A DNA stretch of 64,000 nt, taken from the NCBI RefSeq assembly GCF_932526225.1, contig NC_064039.1, forward strand, positions 11,796,139 to 11,860,138, in the 5' to 3' direction. The notes below the pieces were generated by a model. It made no database searches. It saw only the letters and a list, made by a program, of their open reading frames with translations, and was not told the DNA's origin. The position numbers and the translations under genes were made by a program. Shown here in pieces: positions 34,983 through 48,800 of the stretch; position 1 is the stretch's first letter; each line of letters starts with the position of its first letter. The DNA is from Nematostella vectensis (Eukaryota; Cnidaria; Anthozoa; Actiniaria; Edwardsiidae).

Positions 34983-35049
34983 TTAATAATTAGCCTTTTA
35001 GCCATATTTAATATTTAGCCATATTTAATAATTAGCCTTTTAGCCATAT
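34983..35049 (+). repeat. Short direct repeat, 42-bp offset
   Basis: TTAATAATTAGCCTTTTAGC plus CATAT occurs at 34983 and exactly again at 35025, with a partial copy (ATTTAGCCATATTTA) between them. Confidence 0.85.
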
Positions 35050-35755
35050 CCTTTTTCTCAAGGATACTCCAGTAATATCCTTTTTGTGTGTGGCTTGCAC
35101 ATGTTTTATTACTGTTTGTCTTCCTACTTTAATTACCCTTTTTTAAACGATATTATTTTTGACTCACACAGACTAGCGACCAAAAGAACAATAAAACTTC
35201 ATGGAAGCTGATTTTTTCATCGTTCAGTGAACGCGACAACCACAACCGTGGTTTTGTTTTTTGGTTTGGCTTTAATTCTTTGCATACTCTTCATTTATAC
35301 AGAAGTTTTAGAATTAATGTTTTCATAAACAGCTTCTACTTTTAATTAAAAAAAAAATGTGTATCGATATTATAATAATATTTAGGAAGCAGCACGTTAC
35401 TCTCTAAAGGGAAACTGTCACAATAATACCGTAATGGACTAAGTGGCCCATTATGGGCTAAGTGGCCTATTGGGAACTCAGTAATGAATTTATATCTACA
35501 TCTTAAATTTGCACCCAGTTCTCATCTAACTGACGAGTTTACTGCAGTAAAATATAACAGTGGAATATAGAATTATTATAGTTCATGTTTGGAAGGATAG
35601 TATATTTACACATTCCAATCAGGGTTAACAAATTCCATTATTGAACCCGTAAGTTTTTCAAATTAAAAATTTCTCAAGCAATAACACTTTTCAAAACTGG
35701 TGGGAAAACAGCTGAAAGTTGTTACAGTTTTATTGTATATGTAAAGGTCATCAGA
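35050..35755. other. Non-coding, nothing recognised
   Basis: AT-rich, no open frame or structure worth reporting. Confidence 0.55.
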
Positions 35756-36310
35756 AGTGGGGTGCCCGCTTCTGAGAGGGTGGTCCCTCAGTGAAGAGTT
35801 ACGACAAAACAGGTATTTGGAAAGGTGCACATACGAATGGCCAATAAAGAGAGGGTCTCTTAGTAAAGAGTTATTGCAAAATGGGTAATTGAAACTATTG
35901 GAAGGGTTCTCATAAGAATGCCCGCTTACGGGAGGGTCTCTTAGCTAAGTGTTATTACGAATTGGGTATTTGAAAGGGTTTTCATAAGAAGAATGCCCGC
36001 TTACGGGAGGGTCTCTTAGCTAAGAGTTATTACGAAATGGGTATTTGAAAAGGTTTTCATAAGAAGAATGCCCGCTTACGAGAGAGTCTCTTAGCTAAGA
36101 GTTATTACGAAATGGGTATTTGAAAGGGTTCCCATAAGAATGCCCGTTTACGGGAGGTCCCTTGGTTAAGATTTATGACCATACAGGCTATTTAAAATGG
36201 TTTTCATCAAAAGAATACGCGCTTACGAGAGGGTCCCTTAGTCAAGAGTTATGACCAAACAGGCTATTTAAAACAAAAGGGTCCCTTAGTGAAGAGACTA
36301 TTTAAAGGGT
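35756..36310 (+). repeat. Tandem repeat, 72-76-bp unit, about 7 diverged units
   Basis: Unit landmarks are GCCCGCTTACGGGAGGGTCT, then TTAGCTAAGAGTTATTACGA, then TGGGTATTTGAAAGGGTT and CATAAGAAGAATG. Unit starts are at about 35763, 35839, 35920, 35994, 36070, 36142 and 36217. The central three are closest to each other; outer units carry CCTTAGTCAAGAGTTATGAC-type variants. The last unit is truncated. Confidence 0.9.
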
Positions 36311-36942
36311 TTTTGGGTTAAAGTTTACTTATGAAACTTCCCCCAGGAAGACTCTATATTTTCTCTACACCCTCGACACATTCGTAATTTAAATTCGGTT
36401 GAGCTCATTCAAATTGAGTAATACTTTTTTTAATCAACCACAACAAAAAATAAAAACCTGTGTTATTGCGTGCTTTCTCTCATAGCACGGCTCATGTTAT
36501 TGACTGAACCCATTTTAAAAGGCCAATCTATTTAATTTATCGGCAGTTTGGTTAAATCCGCCCAAACATTGCTCCTACCCGCACCTGGTTTCACCTATAA
36601 TAGCGTAGTAATTTATAATTATTCATCGTTTGAAATGATTAGCTACCCCAATTTATTTATGTGCTCACGATAAGTATTGTATCATCATATTTCATGAAAA
36701 TGGGTGCAAAATAAAGAAATAGAAAATAAATACACATATGTAAATACATATAATATATTTAACAATTATATCATTTCCATTGAGGTGGAAAGTGGCGAAA
36801 TATCTACCGACAGCCGAAGGCTCGAGGAAGATATTTTAAAATTTGTATTATATAAAACGAGCTTCAGAGCAATTTTCTTTTCGTAAACACTTGCAAATCG
36901 GCTATTGCACCCGCCATTTTGCTTGATTTCGGGGCGCAGGAA
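36311..36942. other. Non-coding, nothing firm
   Basis: AT-rich. The GC-richer patch near 36781-36830 (GTGGCGAAATATCTACCGAC) looks like part of an interspersed repeat that ends at the palindrome that follows, but its limits are not clear. Confidence 0.45.
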
Positions 36943-36970
36943 AATATCCACCTCCTAGGAGGTGTATATT
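36943..36970. repeat. 28-bp near-perfect palindrome
   Basis: The core CACCTCCTAGGAGGTG (36949-36964) is a perfect 16-bp palindrome. It extends to 28 bp with one mismatched pair. A palindrome of this length is unlikely by chance in 64 kb. Confidence 0.85.
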
Positions 36971-39637
36971 GCATTTTATCCCGAGTTTCTCAACCAACCA
37001 AACCGCTTGTTTTTGCGAGGTTCCCGAGTTTTATATACTGAACTATAATATGTTTAAATAAAATTTGTTATCTAAATCGTATTATAAATAGAAAAAATAG
37101 AAATAGAAAATGTATTCATCAGTGTCGTTCCACGCCAGGCCCAGCATATGCCAAGGCCTTCATGCCCTCGAGACAGCTTTCCCATCACCTGTTTTGCAAT
37201 GTCTAGCAGCAGCATCGAATTATCTTCAAATTAACAATCTGTTATTTGTTTATGGCTTAAACAAATGCTTTTGGCATTCTGCTTTTGCGTCACATAATTC
37301 CGCGCTGGAATAGTGCGCGATATTATTTGGTAGCATAACAAAATAGAGGTGTTCGCATAAGTTGCTATTTTTCTGAAGTGTGCTCGCATGCTTTCATTTC
37401 TCTGCCAATGGACGAACAATGAGATACGCGCTTCTTCCTACAAAGCATACAAAACATTCAATACCGAACAAATAACATTTTTCAATATCGTACAAATAAA
37501 ATTTTGGGTATACGCACAGACAAACTAGGGATTCCTGAGTATGTAACTAGAAAAACACCGATTGAATTCTATGTAAGTCAAACTGCCAATACCAAGGAAA
37601 ATAGAAAACAATTTCGTAAACAGAAAAATTCGAGTCGTCGTGAAGTCATTAAGTCTATTAAGTCTATAGACGCCCCCCCCCCTCCCCCCGAATAGACGGG
37701 GCACTCGAATGGACATCACACATTGGACTCAAGATAATATGCGCCACCCTCAAATTTTGCCACACCAATAAATAATAATCGTCTCGAATAAACTTCGCAG
37801 AGTCTTAAGAATTAAACACAGTTTACAACAAGAGATAGCGGAAGATTTCTTATTCTGTGAAGCTTACGTTGCCTCGGCAATTCAACAGTTCGCCTTTGTC
37901 CCGCAGTAACGTGATGGTCTTTGTGCGCGGAAAAACAAGTGCATGTAATATCTTCCATAACATTGCAATACGTCATAACATTGCATGTGGGTGTATGTCC
38001 TTTGTCATTGTCTTATCCTCTTTGTGCAAACAGTTAACACCCACATGCAAGAACTTATTTTTTTCTCAAGCAAAATAAATTCTTATATTTCGGGATACTC
38101 ACTGGACATTTAGGCAAAGCTGGTCCTTAGAGGTTGTTTTTATTTTACAGAAAGAGTTAAATGTTAAGTAAATTTATATTTTTTAAGCCCAACATTTTTG
38201 TTTTAGTTCATGAGTGACCCTTCTTCCTATAAGAACTTTAGCAGGTTCTTATATTATTTTATAGAGTGCAAAAGTTCTACCATTCTTACACGCGGCTTTT
38301 AATTGTATTTCAGTTCTTTTAGAATACAAAGGAATACTAGCAATTTTGATCTTTGTTATAAGCCACGCGTACAAGCAAGTCATCTCTGAGACTGTCAATA
38401 GCGCATGCTCAAATGATGATCTATACGTGGTATGTTGTGATGGAAATTAAACCCCTTGAAACTGTTGTTTACAAGTGTTTGCCGACAAACGGCATCCGCG
38501 ACCAACTTTTCCATTTACCTGCAAAAATGCTAGATGTAAGTGCGTGTTTTTTCCCATCAATTGACTCCTAAAGATAGAATAAAATGCACTGACAATATTG
38601 TCTGGCCTATTGAAATATGTTCACGCCAAAATGGTTATGAAGAAATAATATGCCACTCTAGCCATTTTTATCCCACTTTGGTTACTGTGCTTACTGCCCT
38701 GCGAACGAGCTCACCCTAGCAATCATTTGCCTTTGTCAGAATTTTGTCAGTGTATTTTGTAGTAGTTTTGTTAGACAAGAGTAAGGGCATAAATGCGTTT
38801 TGGGCTACTAACAGACCTTGCACAAACACAAACAAACATATTCCTTGAACGCCTTAAAAGTAATTTTACGCCAAATTCTCTATCAGAACTATCACGAAGC
38901 CAACCTTTTTATTAAAGCCAACTTTTCACGTGAATCTTTTAAACTTGGGTATCCATTTCAACAAACCCCTTCGATGCAAAAACGTGTATAAACATTGAGC
39001 TATAGAGGAAACATGATCTATCCTTTGTTTTCTGCTATAAGTTGCGTTGTAGACAGAACCTACTCATATTATTTTTTTCTGCTCTCGATTGTTGTCATAA
39101 CAGGAGTAGTTAGCCTTCATCAATTATTACGGTGCTATTTTACTGTTCCCTGTTACTTTGTAGTGATTACACAATATGGGAACCCTCGACAGTACAAACA
39201 GCGGGTGGGAGGTGGCAAATATACCGAGAACTTAAAGGCTTTGTTCGCTGTTTATTTTAAAAACTTAGAAAATATCCGCTTTCAAAACATTATCGCACTC
39301 CTCAAGTAATTGACTGAGAAACGATCTAAATTATGAAATAACTACGACGATATCTCGTAAAAGTGCAAAATGTCAAAAGCCTGAAAACTGGTTATCTGTA
39401 CTTCACACAGAAAACCGATTGCAGGCTATTTTAACTTTTGATCAATATTGCAACGTGTCTCATCAATTCCCATTCCACAGTAAGCTGTTCTAGTTTTCAT
39501 ATTGCTGTTACTACCTGCGTGTTTGTGTGTATCACAACAAGACAACAACTATTGCGCGAGACCTCGACAATGCAAGGGCCACGTTTAAATTCAGAAAGGT
39601 AAGGTATTTTCCCCACACAAACCGCTCAAGCGTCCCA

Positions 39638-39717
39638 AGATAAGGAAACAAGCGTGTTTCTTAGTTATCTCCCGCCCTTATCACATCCCGATATTCACCG
39701 GACTAATCAACTTATCC
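39638..39717. promoter_or_regulatory. Possible enhancer: cluster of GATA-type motifs
   Basis: AGATAAGG at 39638, TTATCT at 39665, TTATCA at 39778-equivalent position 39678, and CTTATCC at 39711 lie within 80 bp. Three fit WGATAR and the last is close. It lies 4.3 kb upstream of the Msx start. Short motifs are frequent in AT-rich DNA, so this is weak. Confidence 0.2.
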
Positions 39718-41560
39718 CTTTGTTAAGTAGATGTTCTAGTATTCACACGGCGCACCCTCACACTGTGTGACTTTTTGTTAACTTTCCAGTTTAATAGAAT
39801 TAATATTAATTCCCTGGTACGGGTTGACAGAGCGTGCTGTGCGGACACTGTGTATCGCCGATCCGACCCCTTATTTATTTAAAGGAAAAAGCCTGCGTAG
39901 GGAGAGACTTTGGTGGCGATAAGAAGCGGCGTTCTATGCCGACACGTACACACTCTATGTAGCTTTTTCAACGGTTCAAAGTGCAAGAGTTTAGTCCACT
40001 CGCAAGCTTTCCTGAAACTAGGAAACGATCACTCTAATTGGGCAAGTAATTAGGCCCTTTGATTTGTTAACGAGTTGGGCTAAATCACTTTAGAATTACA
40101 TGTACTTTAACCTCGTTTTAGACGGGTAACCACAACACCGCTAAGTGACGATAAAATCACAGTAATATTCCCTACAAAACAGGTTAACTGAGCAGCTGGC
40201 CTTTCTACACAAGTTCAAGATAAGAACTTGAATGAAGGTTAACGAATTGTATGCATCTTTTTTTAGGTCGCGAATCTCGACCTTCAGTTAAAAAATGTCC
40301 TAAATCAGTATTAATAGCTTTCCAATTTTGATTTGTGTCATTGTCACGTTCTAGATTCTAATAAAAGCAGCTGAGCTGTAACTTATCTTGTAGTCTTGAT
40401 AAGCATCATAACAAAGCCTTACTCTAAGCTTAAGTGTCGGCAAGGCCTTCATTTGTGGATTCTTTTATCCAATTTATTTTCTTTAATATTTCGTTATTTC
40501 ATCAGTGAGGTAAACGGAAACAACATGCACTTATCCATTATCAGATTGACTGTGTTTATAGATTGAATATATCAACTCTAATGTCTTTAATCGAATGATA
40601 TTACTTTGCCAAAGTGAAGGTTTCGGGTGTGAATTTTTCTTTTTTGTTCAAAGCCCCACCAGGAGTTTATTCTTTCCCCTCCTTGGTTTTTGTGCATCAG
40701 GAAAGCTAGGTATATAGATGTGAAGCACTCTTAGGTAAGCTCATGACATCTAAATGGCTATAAGCGTCTTTAATCGCGAAGGACAGAATTATCAGTGTTT
40801 AAATGATCATCGGTGATAAGTCTTAAGTTCTCGTGTTTCTTAATTTCTATTTTTTGACAAGGCACTCCTTTGCTACATCAATCTCCGCCAACTCCGTACT
40901 TTCATCTTTGTGAGGCTTTTTTTGAATTCTAATTGTTCTGTTTCCTACCATTTTGTACCGAGACACCCGTCAGACATCTAAATTTATATGAAATATCAAC
41001 TTCCCAATTCTATTTGAACTCTTAATTACTTAAGGAAATACAAATGCGTCACTTATTGAATTGTCGGTTTTACCTCAAGTATTTAACCGTTCATCATAAT
41101 CATCTAATCGACTCGTTTAATCTTTTTCTTTTTAACATTACACCTTTTCTATGTTAAAACTACTTTAGTCGACACCCACCTTTCTATACACTACAAGTGC
41201 TTCTGAGTTTTCTCTTTTGTAAGAACAATAGCATGAACAAACACAATATTTCTAGTGAGATATCATACTTACTATTCGTGTCAATATTTGTCTTATTCCA
41301 TTACCGTGTGTGGAAGTTTAATTTGATTTGAGTGACGATTCTTTTCAAATAATACTTAATTTGCCTTTTTCGTGTGAGTGCTATTAGTTTCAGGCATTGT
41401 CAATATACGCGATGCTTAGTAGCCTTAGGTAACGTCGCATGTCGACAAAGAGACGACATAAACGGCAACTTTATTTCCTCTACATTTTCAGAACTTAGGA
41501 GTTATAAATTACTATACATGATTACCGTTGATTGGAACTTCTCATTTTTCTTTCTTTCAG

Positions 41561-41658
41561 AAAGCAAATTGTATTCCTCTGCGGGTGTTTCAACATCCGA
41601 ATGCTCGACACCGGTGTGTACACCGGAACGTCTTGAAGATTATTTTCTTTTCGCATGA
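41561..41658 (+). other. Candidate terminal exon, unassigned
   Basis: A strong polypyrimidine acceptor (CATTTTTCTTTCTTTCAG) is followed by a stop-free, GC-richer 98 nt encoding SKLYSSAGVSTSECSTPVC and then TPERLEDYFLFA, ending in TGA. No partner exon or poly(A) signal has been found and I do not recognise the peptide. Confidence 0.22.
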
Positions 41659-43719
41659 CAAACATCCAACGATATAACTTCCCTTTCTGCTATACGGTCT
41701 TTATGATAAAAGTATTTCATTACAACTGCTAATTGTTTTGGTTTTCCATGTTTCGCAAAAGAAAACGTATGTAGGAAAAAAACACATAAGATTTTGTAAG
41801 GGAATCTAGAGTGATCCGCCTGGTTGAAAAAGAATTCAGCAATTCTTTGGTATTCCAAACATTTTTTTCGTTATCGTGTTACTAGGAAAACAAAATCGTT
41901 ATCTTAAAAGCAAACAAAATCTACTTCCCTTATAGCTTATATTTTCCATCGCTGTTGACTTGTGATTAAGCTAAGTACCAACGCTAGCACATTTGTATAG
42001 TGTTGTAAGAGATAGATGTCTCTAAGATGATAATGTTAGCGGAACCAAGAAACGCCGATTGCCCAAGGCCAGATAGAAAAAAAAAACACTGTTGATAAAC
42101 GAATTCGAAATTTCACGAGTTCGAGAGCTGGATTTGTGTGCTGATACGGGCAGTAGTGATTAGAATGGCGACAGTTATCTTTAGACATAGCAGAGCTATG
42201 TTATCAACTTATCGTTAGGTGGGAAGACGAGGAAGAATGATAGTTGTCAGATGGAAAAACTACAAGCCATGTTTTTCTTCTCATCTTAGAGGAGATAGCG
42301 AACGTGGGCACACCCTTTCACATACACATTAAGCGGGGTAAATTGGTTTCAAGAGCACTTCTCTTACGAGTTAATTTCGTTTACTTGTTAGCTGCAAATC
42401 AATTGAATTAATTTATTTAACTTGAGTAATGTTGATTACAGCCTTAAGCTTTCTTAGCTCGATTCGTACAATGACTTGAACAAACTCGGAGTAACGTTCG
42501 TTCCATGGCTCATTTTGTGTTCATACCAATGGCGACCATTCATAATTACTTAAACCCGACGACTAATATTGATATCATGACGGAATACCAGATATCCACT
42601 GTGATCCAAATTAGTAATCTCTTAAATTCAAATTGTATGGTTGTAATTACACTTATCGTACCGGCCATTACCGCGAGGAATGCACTGCGAACCCGCATTT
42701 GGAGCGCGTGCACTTCAGCTCAAGTTTGATCAAGATAGTCCACTCCTGTCATCTTGAGTTCACCATCTAATCAACGCACGCCCAAATAACGCAACAATAC
42801 CATTCACAAACAAACACAACGTCCAATATTATTATTACCCTGAGCTGTCACAAAGATTTTTGCCCTACCGCTCATATAGCAATCAAAAAGACTTAAAATC
42901 ACTTAAAATCAAATTACAATTTGCCCGAATCACTCGTGCGTGCGTTAGCAGCGTTATGTCAAGGCCAGAATCTGATTCTTGGCAGAGAAACGATCGTTAA
43001 AATTTGACACAAACGCAGGTTTCCCTGCTTAATTAGCATTCCATTATTATTTGCTAAAGGTGAATCACTCGTTTCAATTACCCTTTAATTACCGGCTGTG
43101 TATACACATGAAAATTACTTCCCGTGCAACTCGATAATAAGGACACAACAATATTTGTATTTTAAAAAGGTCTAATTGATTTCCATAAAATTTTGTTTTG
43201 CAAAAGCATCTGATACTATCAACGAAAGCCCCCCGTTGATCCTGGCTATTTGTTTTAGGCATTAGGAGAAACAATCGACAATATTCTTTCTTTTGTGCCA
43301 CTGAGAAGATGGACAAACAATCGCTTCGGGGGCTATTCGAACCTATTATTGCACCGTTCACCACCCCCACTCTAACCATCACAACACTTGCATAGACTCC
43401 AAGGCTAGTTTGCGCTTCGACGTCAACCCATACCATATGGACCTCTTAATTTCCGTCCAAGATGTAACATGGACTTTTACCTTTAAGTGCTCGCATTAAC
43501 CTTAATTACTGTACAAGTGGTTTCTAAACCAGGCGGAAAACTGTACAAAGGCGATCGGAGTCGAAAAAGGATGTATATCTGTCAAGGGAAATTAAAGGAG
43601 TTTCACTCTATTTTGGTGAGATTGTTCTCTTATAGCTTGAGGCATTTTAGTGTTTGTAGAATGATCGATGCCACCACGCCGGCACAAACAAAAGAACTAC
43701 CTACCCGTAAATTGGTTTT

Positions 43720-44043
43720 AATCTGAACCAATGGGAGCAATTTAGTAGTTATCGGATCTCTTAAAGATGACTCCTTAGCGGCCCTGTGGTTGGCTGTCAT
43801 TTATCAACAACAAATTTGCCTGATAATGACACAATTATCTTATGCCCTATTAGGCAGTGTCTAATATGCTCGAATGACAACTGGTGAAATGGCTATTCAC
43901 AGCAGGTTAGGCCCAGTGCAGTGGAATAAAGCCAGAGCAATCTGACCGTGCTAAGACATTCCACACAAGCCCGTACCGGTGCGAGAGAGGTTGTAGGTCC
44001 GTTTGCTTTTCCACTCACTGTTAAGTGACCCATTCAAAGCTGC
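43720..44043 (+). promoter_or_regulatory. Probable Msx promoter and 5' leader
   Basis: The 330 bp before the Msx start contain ACCAATGG (CCAAT box) at 43727, an AATTATCTTA motif near 43831, and a GC-richer leader. No clear TATA box is placed sensibly, and the transcription start cannot be fixed from sequence. The call rests mostly on position. Confidence 0.35.
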
Positions 44044-44048
44044 ATGTA

Positions 44049-44049
<1 letters not shown>
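44044..44049 (+). promoter_or_regulatory. Start-stop upstream ORF overlapping the Msx start codon
   Basis: The sequence ATGTAATGG places an ATG directly followed by TAA, and the last A of that TAA is the first base of the Msx ATG at 44049. The upstream ATG has a poor context (T at -3, T at +4). The Msx ATG has a strong one (G at -3, G at +4). Such minimal start-stop elements can hold ribosomes; leaky scanning past it is the likely route to Msx synthesis. Confidence 0.5.
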
Positions 44050-45080
<1,031 letters not shown>

Positions 45081-45895
45081 TTTATTCGATACACCTCTGA
45101 TTCGCTAGAGTCACGAAAACCGACAAAGGTGTATACAAATCTAATTAGTACTCCTTATTCAAAGTGTGAAATAGCAAGAGAAATTAACTACAACCGACAC
45201 CTATATATTATGTGATTTGTATAGAAATTTAGTTTGACTTTCTTTGAAAGAGTCTTCAATGCTATTTGTGTTCAATGCTAGGTTGGATGCTTTCACAGAA
45301 TTTTGTTCCATTGTTGTCGTGTATACGGACTCGCACTTTTGAATAGAGGCAAATCAGAAAGTATTTCTTATAATTTTTTTCTAATCGCAAAGTGCAATTA
45401 GGGCCTTTTTGGATTTTTTCTCAATTCAATAGCTTTTAGATTGCATTTTTCAGTTCTAGCGCAGCTCTAGCGTAATTAGTTTGCGTGTCTTCCTCATGAG
45501 GTTTTATACTTGGTGCCTTCTAAACCCAAATTTACGAGACTTTTATGTGAGATTTTGTTTCTTAATGAGTTGTAGAGCCATCGTTTTGAGCGTAACTTCA
45601 GCCCTACTTTGATGTCGTTTTGCGTTTGCTCTTGCAGAACTCAGTTAAGTACATACTTAACAATGTGTTTACAAGACTTAGGAAATGAACTCATCTTTCT
45701 TACCAAGCCAGTTCGCCAAGAACAATCTGTAAATATATTTGAAGCTCTTATCTAGTACGCCAATTTATCGGCGTAGGACCCCAAAGTAATTCAATCTTTA
45801 TTTAACTTTTAATGCAAGTGGGCTATTTAGCCCTTGTTGATAGAAAATATTTTATTCTGTCTCGTCACAGGGTAATAAAAAGAAAAAAACTATTA
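45081..45895 (+). other. Msx 3' untranslated region
   Basis: AT-rich, no open frame. The first well placed AATAAA is at 45874-45879, about 800 nt after the stop, which sets a likely 3' end near 45895. Earlier weak variants may be used instead. Confidence 0.45.
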
Positions 45896-48800
45896 GAAGT
45901 GTGCTAGATCATTGAACAGTTGTTTTCCCCATCAATTATGTGGCTAGTTAGTTGTGTGATGGTATTTCTTTGTTTCGGTTTAAAGTCTGGTTGCATTCTA
46001 GTGTCGCCACCTGTTTTGAGCAAATCATGTGGACCTCTGGTCCCAAGCAGCCTGGGCGGCTGTAAAACACTTCCCTTAGTGAACTACCTTGACTTGGAAG
46101 GAAAACGTTCAAGGACATACAGCATTACAAAGGTGTAAAATCCGCAAATAAGAAACCGGACATCTAGAATAAGGGCACGGTGACTAACCACGTAAAACAT
46201 TCAATCCTGTGAGTAATACTATACTTGCATGTATATTTTTTATTCAGTTTTTTGTGTACGTGTTTGGATCGACTTTCAAATCACTCCCCATCGAGTATTC
46301 TCCGCCCTATATCGTCGGTAATCCAGCCCTGCTTTTCCACTCATCGGTTAGAGTCTCTATTCTTCTCGAATCAACTGTTTTCTTTATAATCTAACGCAGA
46401 ACAAACACCTATTGTTTCAACCTTTCTTTAATGTATCATAGTACCTTGAGAGACGGATAATTGGGTGGACAGGAGGACAGGTGGAAATCGCCACATCAAA
46501 TATATCGGGTATTAGTTCTATTCATAACTTTATCACATTTAAGAGGATACAACTACCTTCTCTATTTGAACTAGCTCACCAAAACTCAGCATATATCCAC
46601 GCTAACACCAACACGATATCAACCTGATATTTGTTACTTTCTCCCTGCTGGAGACCACTCGTGGTGATATTGCCGCTAATGAAATATTCAAGTTTTTGCA
46701 AAATCCGGGCATTTCGGATAAGCCGGTCAGTATAAGTGTCCTCGTATGCTTAGGGATTATCCCTTGATGAGGGGATGCCGTTTGACTATGTTCAAATATT
46801 TCTTTAGGGGTTCAAAATAAGTATGGTACTTATCGGGCAAATTACGTTCCAATTAGCACTCAGCAGGTCACCGGAAAAAGTTTGCTCTCCTTTATGTTGT
46901 GTTGTGATCAGTTATTTGTGATTTGCCAGCCAAGAAACCCCGGCTCTGCCTCAAAGTACGACATGTCATACAAACCTCAAAATACAGTCCACACATTGCA
47001 CGCGATATCGCCTTTGTCCGCTCGCGTCTCTCGTTATCTCAAAACGAGATATGAATTCTTGTGCAAAATAAAACGATTGAATTCGTCTGCGCGTGAAAAT
47101 TCTGAACGGATGTAACCGAATCTGTTAAGACCACAAGCTGAACTTAACCTCCAATCAAGAGCAATTACCCGTGTTTACTTAGACATTTACTCGTGTTATG
47201 ATGACACTTTTAATGGCCCAATTACTGCAGTAGCAATATAGCCATCAAATGGTTTTGTCAAAACGTGGGCATATTTACTGGCCCCTCATTTTTAGTTTTC
47301 TCTGTTGATATACCAGCGCTCGCGGCTCTTGCACAATCTTTTAAAACAGGTAGTAGTCTGACGCAAAACACTATTCATGCAATCCTTAGCTTTCACACCT
47401 AAGACATAGCAACTATCCAATCTTGTTTTACACTTTTTATTTAACAACGAACACTACATTCCAATCCATACTGGTACACGTGGTAGAAATTCTAAAAGAT
47501 TCATTCAAGCAGAACACTTTAATAGTCACTGTAAAAAATAAATAATAATAATAGTAATGATAATAATTTAACGAGACGTATTGGTATAGAGGTAGAAAGA
47601 CCACGCGGCCATTGAAGATATTCTCTCGCGGGATTTATTAGCTCTCTTGACCCCTAAACCCCAATCAACTTTTGTTTCAAGCGGGAAATATTCAGCGCAC
47701 TGCTGAGAACACACGACATCGTCACAGACGTTCCCATTATCAGATTTTTGATTTGAGTTATTCAAAGAAGTTTGCTGTTCAAAGGATAACGCACGTGCAT
47801 TTATGCGGAGAAAGGACGCACCACGTCTCAATGAATGTATGATATGTTTGATTTTATTATCTTTCATAAAAGCTACAGCGTGATATGCCTGATAACCCCA
47901 GTGAGATATTATGGCCTTTGAAGGATGCCGCTATCCATTGCTTTATATCGCGGCAAGGACCAGCGATAAACTTGTGTAACCGCGGCTTTCAATGCTCCCA
48001 CAAGCTTTCTTATGTCCAATCGAATAATCGCGCGTTTTGAGTGTTTACTTGAGAATAAAGCTGCAGGGAAACTTCATAAAAAAAAACGATCGCTAAATAA
48101 CTACTGTAAAAATGAATCGAAAAGTTGTCCCGTCTAATCCACGTCCAGGCTCGCCAAACCACCAGGAAAACATAGGAGTGCCATTGCCAACAGCGGAAGT
48201 CTTGAGGGCAAAATACTATTTTACCGCTATTTTCACACGTCTGTAAAGAACCCGTCTTTTCCTAATAAACTTCGAATAACAAATGTATGCGTGCTACATA
48301 TTAAGAAAAAAAGTGTCTTTCAAACTTACACTTAAAAATTTTTAGAAAACCTTACTTTTCTAACATGAAAATTTTTAAAAATTTTTTTTAACGAAAGTTG
48401 TGTTGGTGCACAAATTCCATAGTTCCTGTTTCTGCAGACCATTCGTAAAAAAACTTAGTTTGATTAAATATACGGGTATACTTTTCATCGACACCTGCGC
48501 ATCAAATGCTTGCTTGGTCAAGTCATTTAAACTTAGTGACCTATTAATTTGACAAAAGTAAAGGTTGCCCATAATCAAGGCCATCCGTGTACGATTTTTA
48601 CCAGATATGGGGTTTTCACGATAATCCGAAGTTAAAAATTCCTGTTGTAAGCAAATAATAGGGATAGCGTTATGCCTGTTCTGCTTTACCGCATTGATAC
48701 AATACAACAATAGCATAACAAAAACATTTCTGTTCTTGAATTGAAGACTGAACAAAGGATAATTCCGCTAAGTGAATAGTCATGTCGAGTGTTTTGTACA

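Larger units (their letters stand above)
36971..43719. other. Long non-coding region upstream of Msx
   Basis: No gene, transposon or tandem repeat was recognised over about 6.7 kb, apart from one candidate exon near 41561 and a cluster of short transcription-factor-like motifs near 39640. Local GC rises at 39820-39960 and at 43300-43400. The region is a reasonable place for Msx regulatory elements, which is inference from position only. Confidence 0.5.

Noticed and set aside
48112-48246. 44-codon plus-strand ORF
   Set aside because: Composition looks mildly coding, but it is short and lacks splice signals, homology or a poly(A) signal.
48375-48755. 126-codon minus-strand ORF
   Set aside because: No domain, no codon bias and AT-rich composition; consistent with chance.
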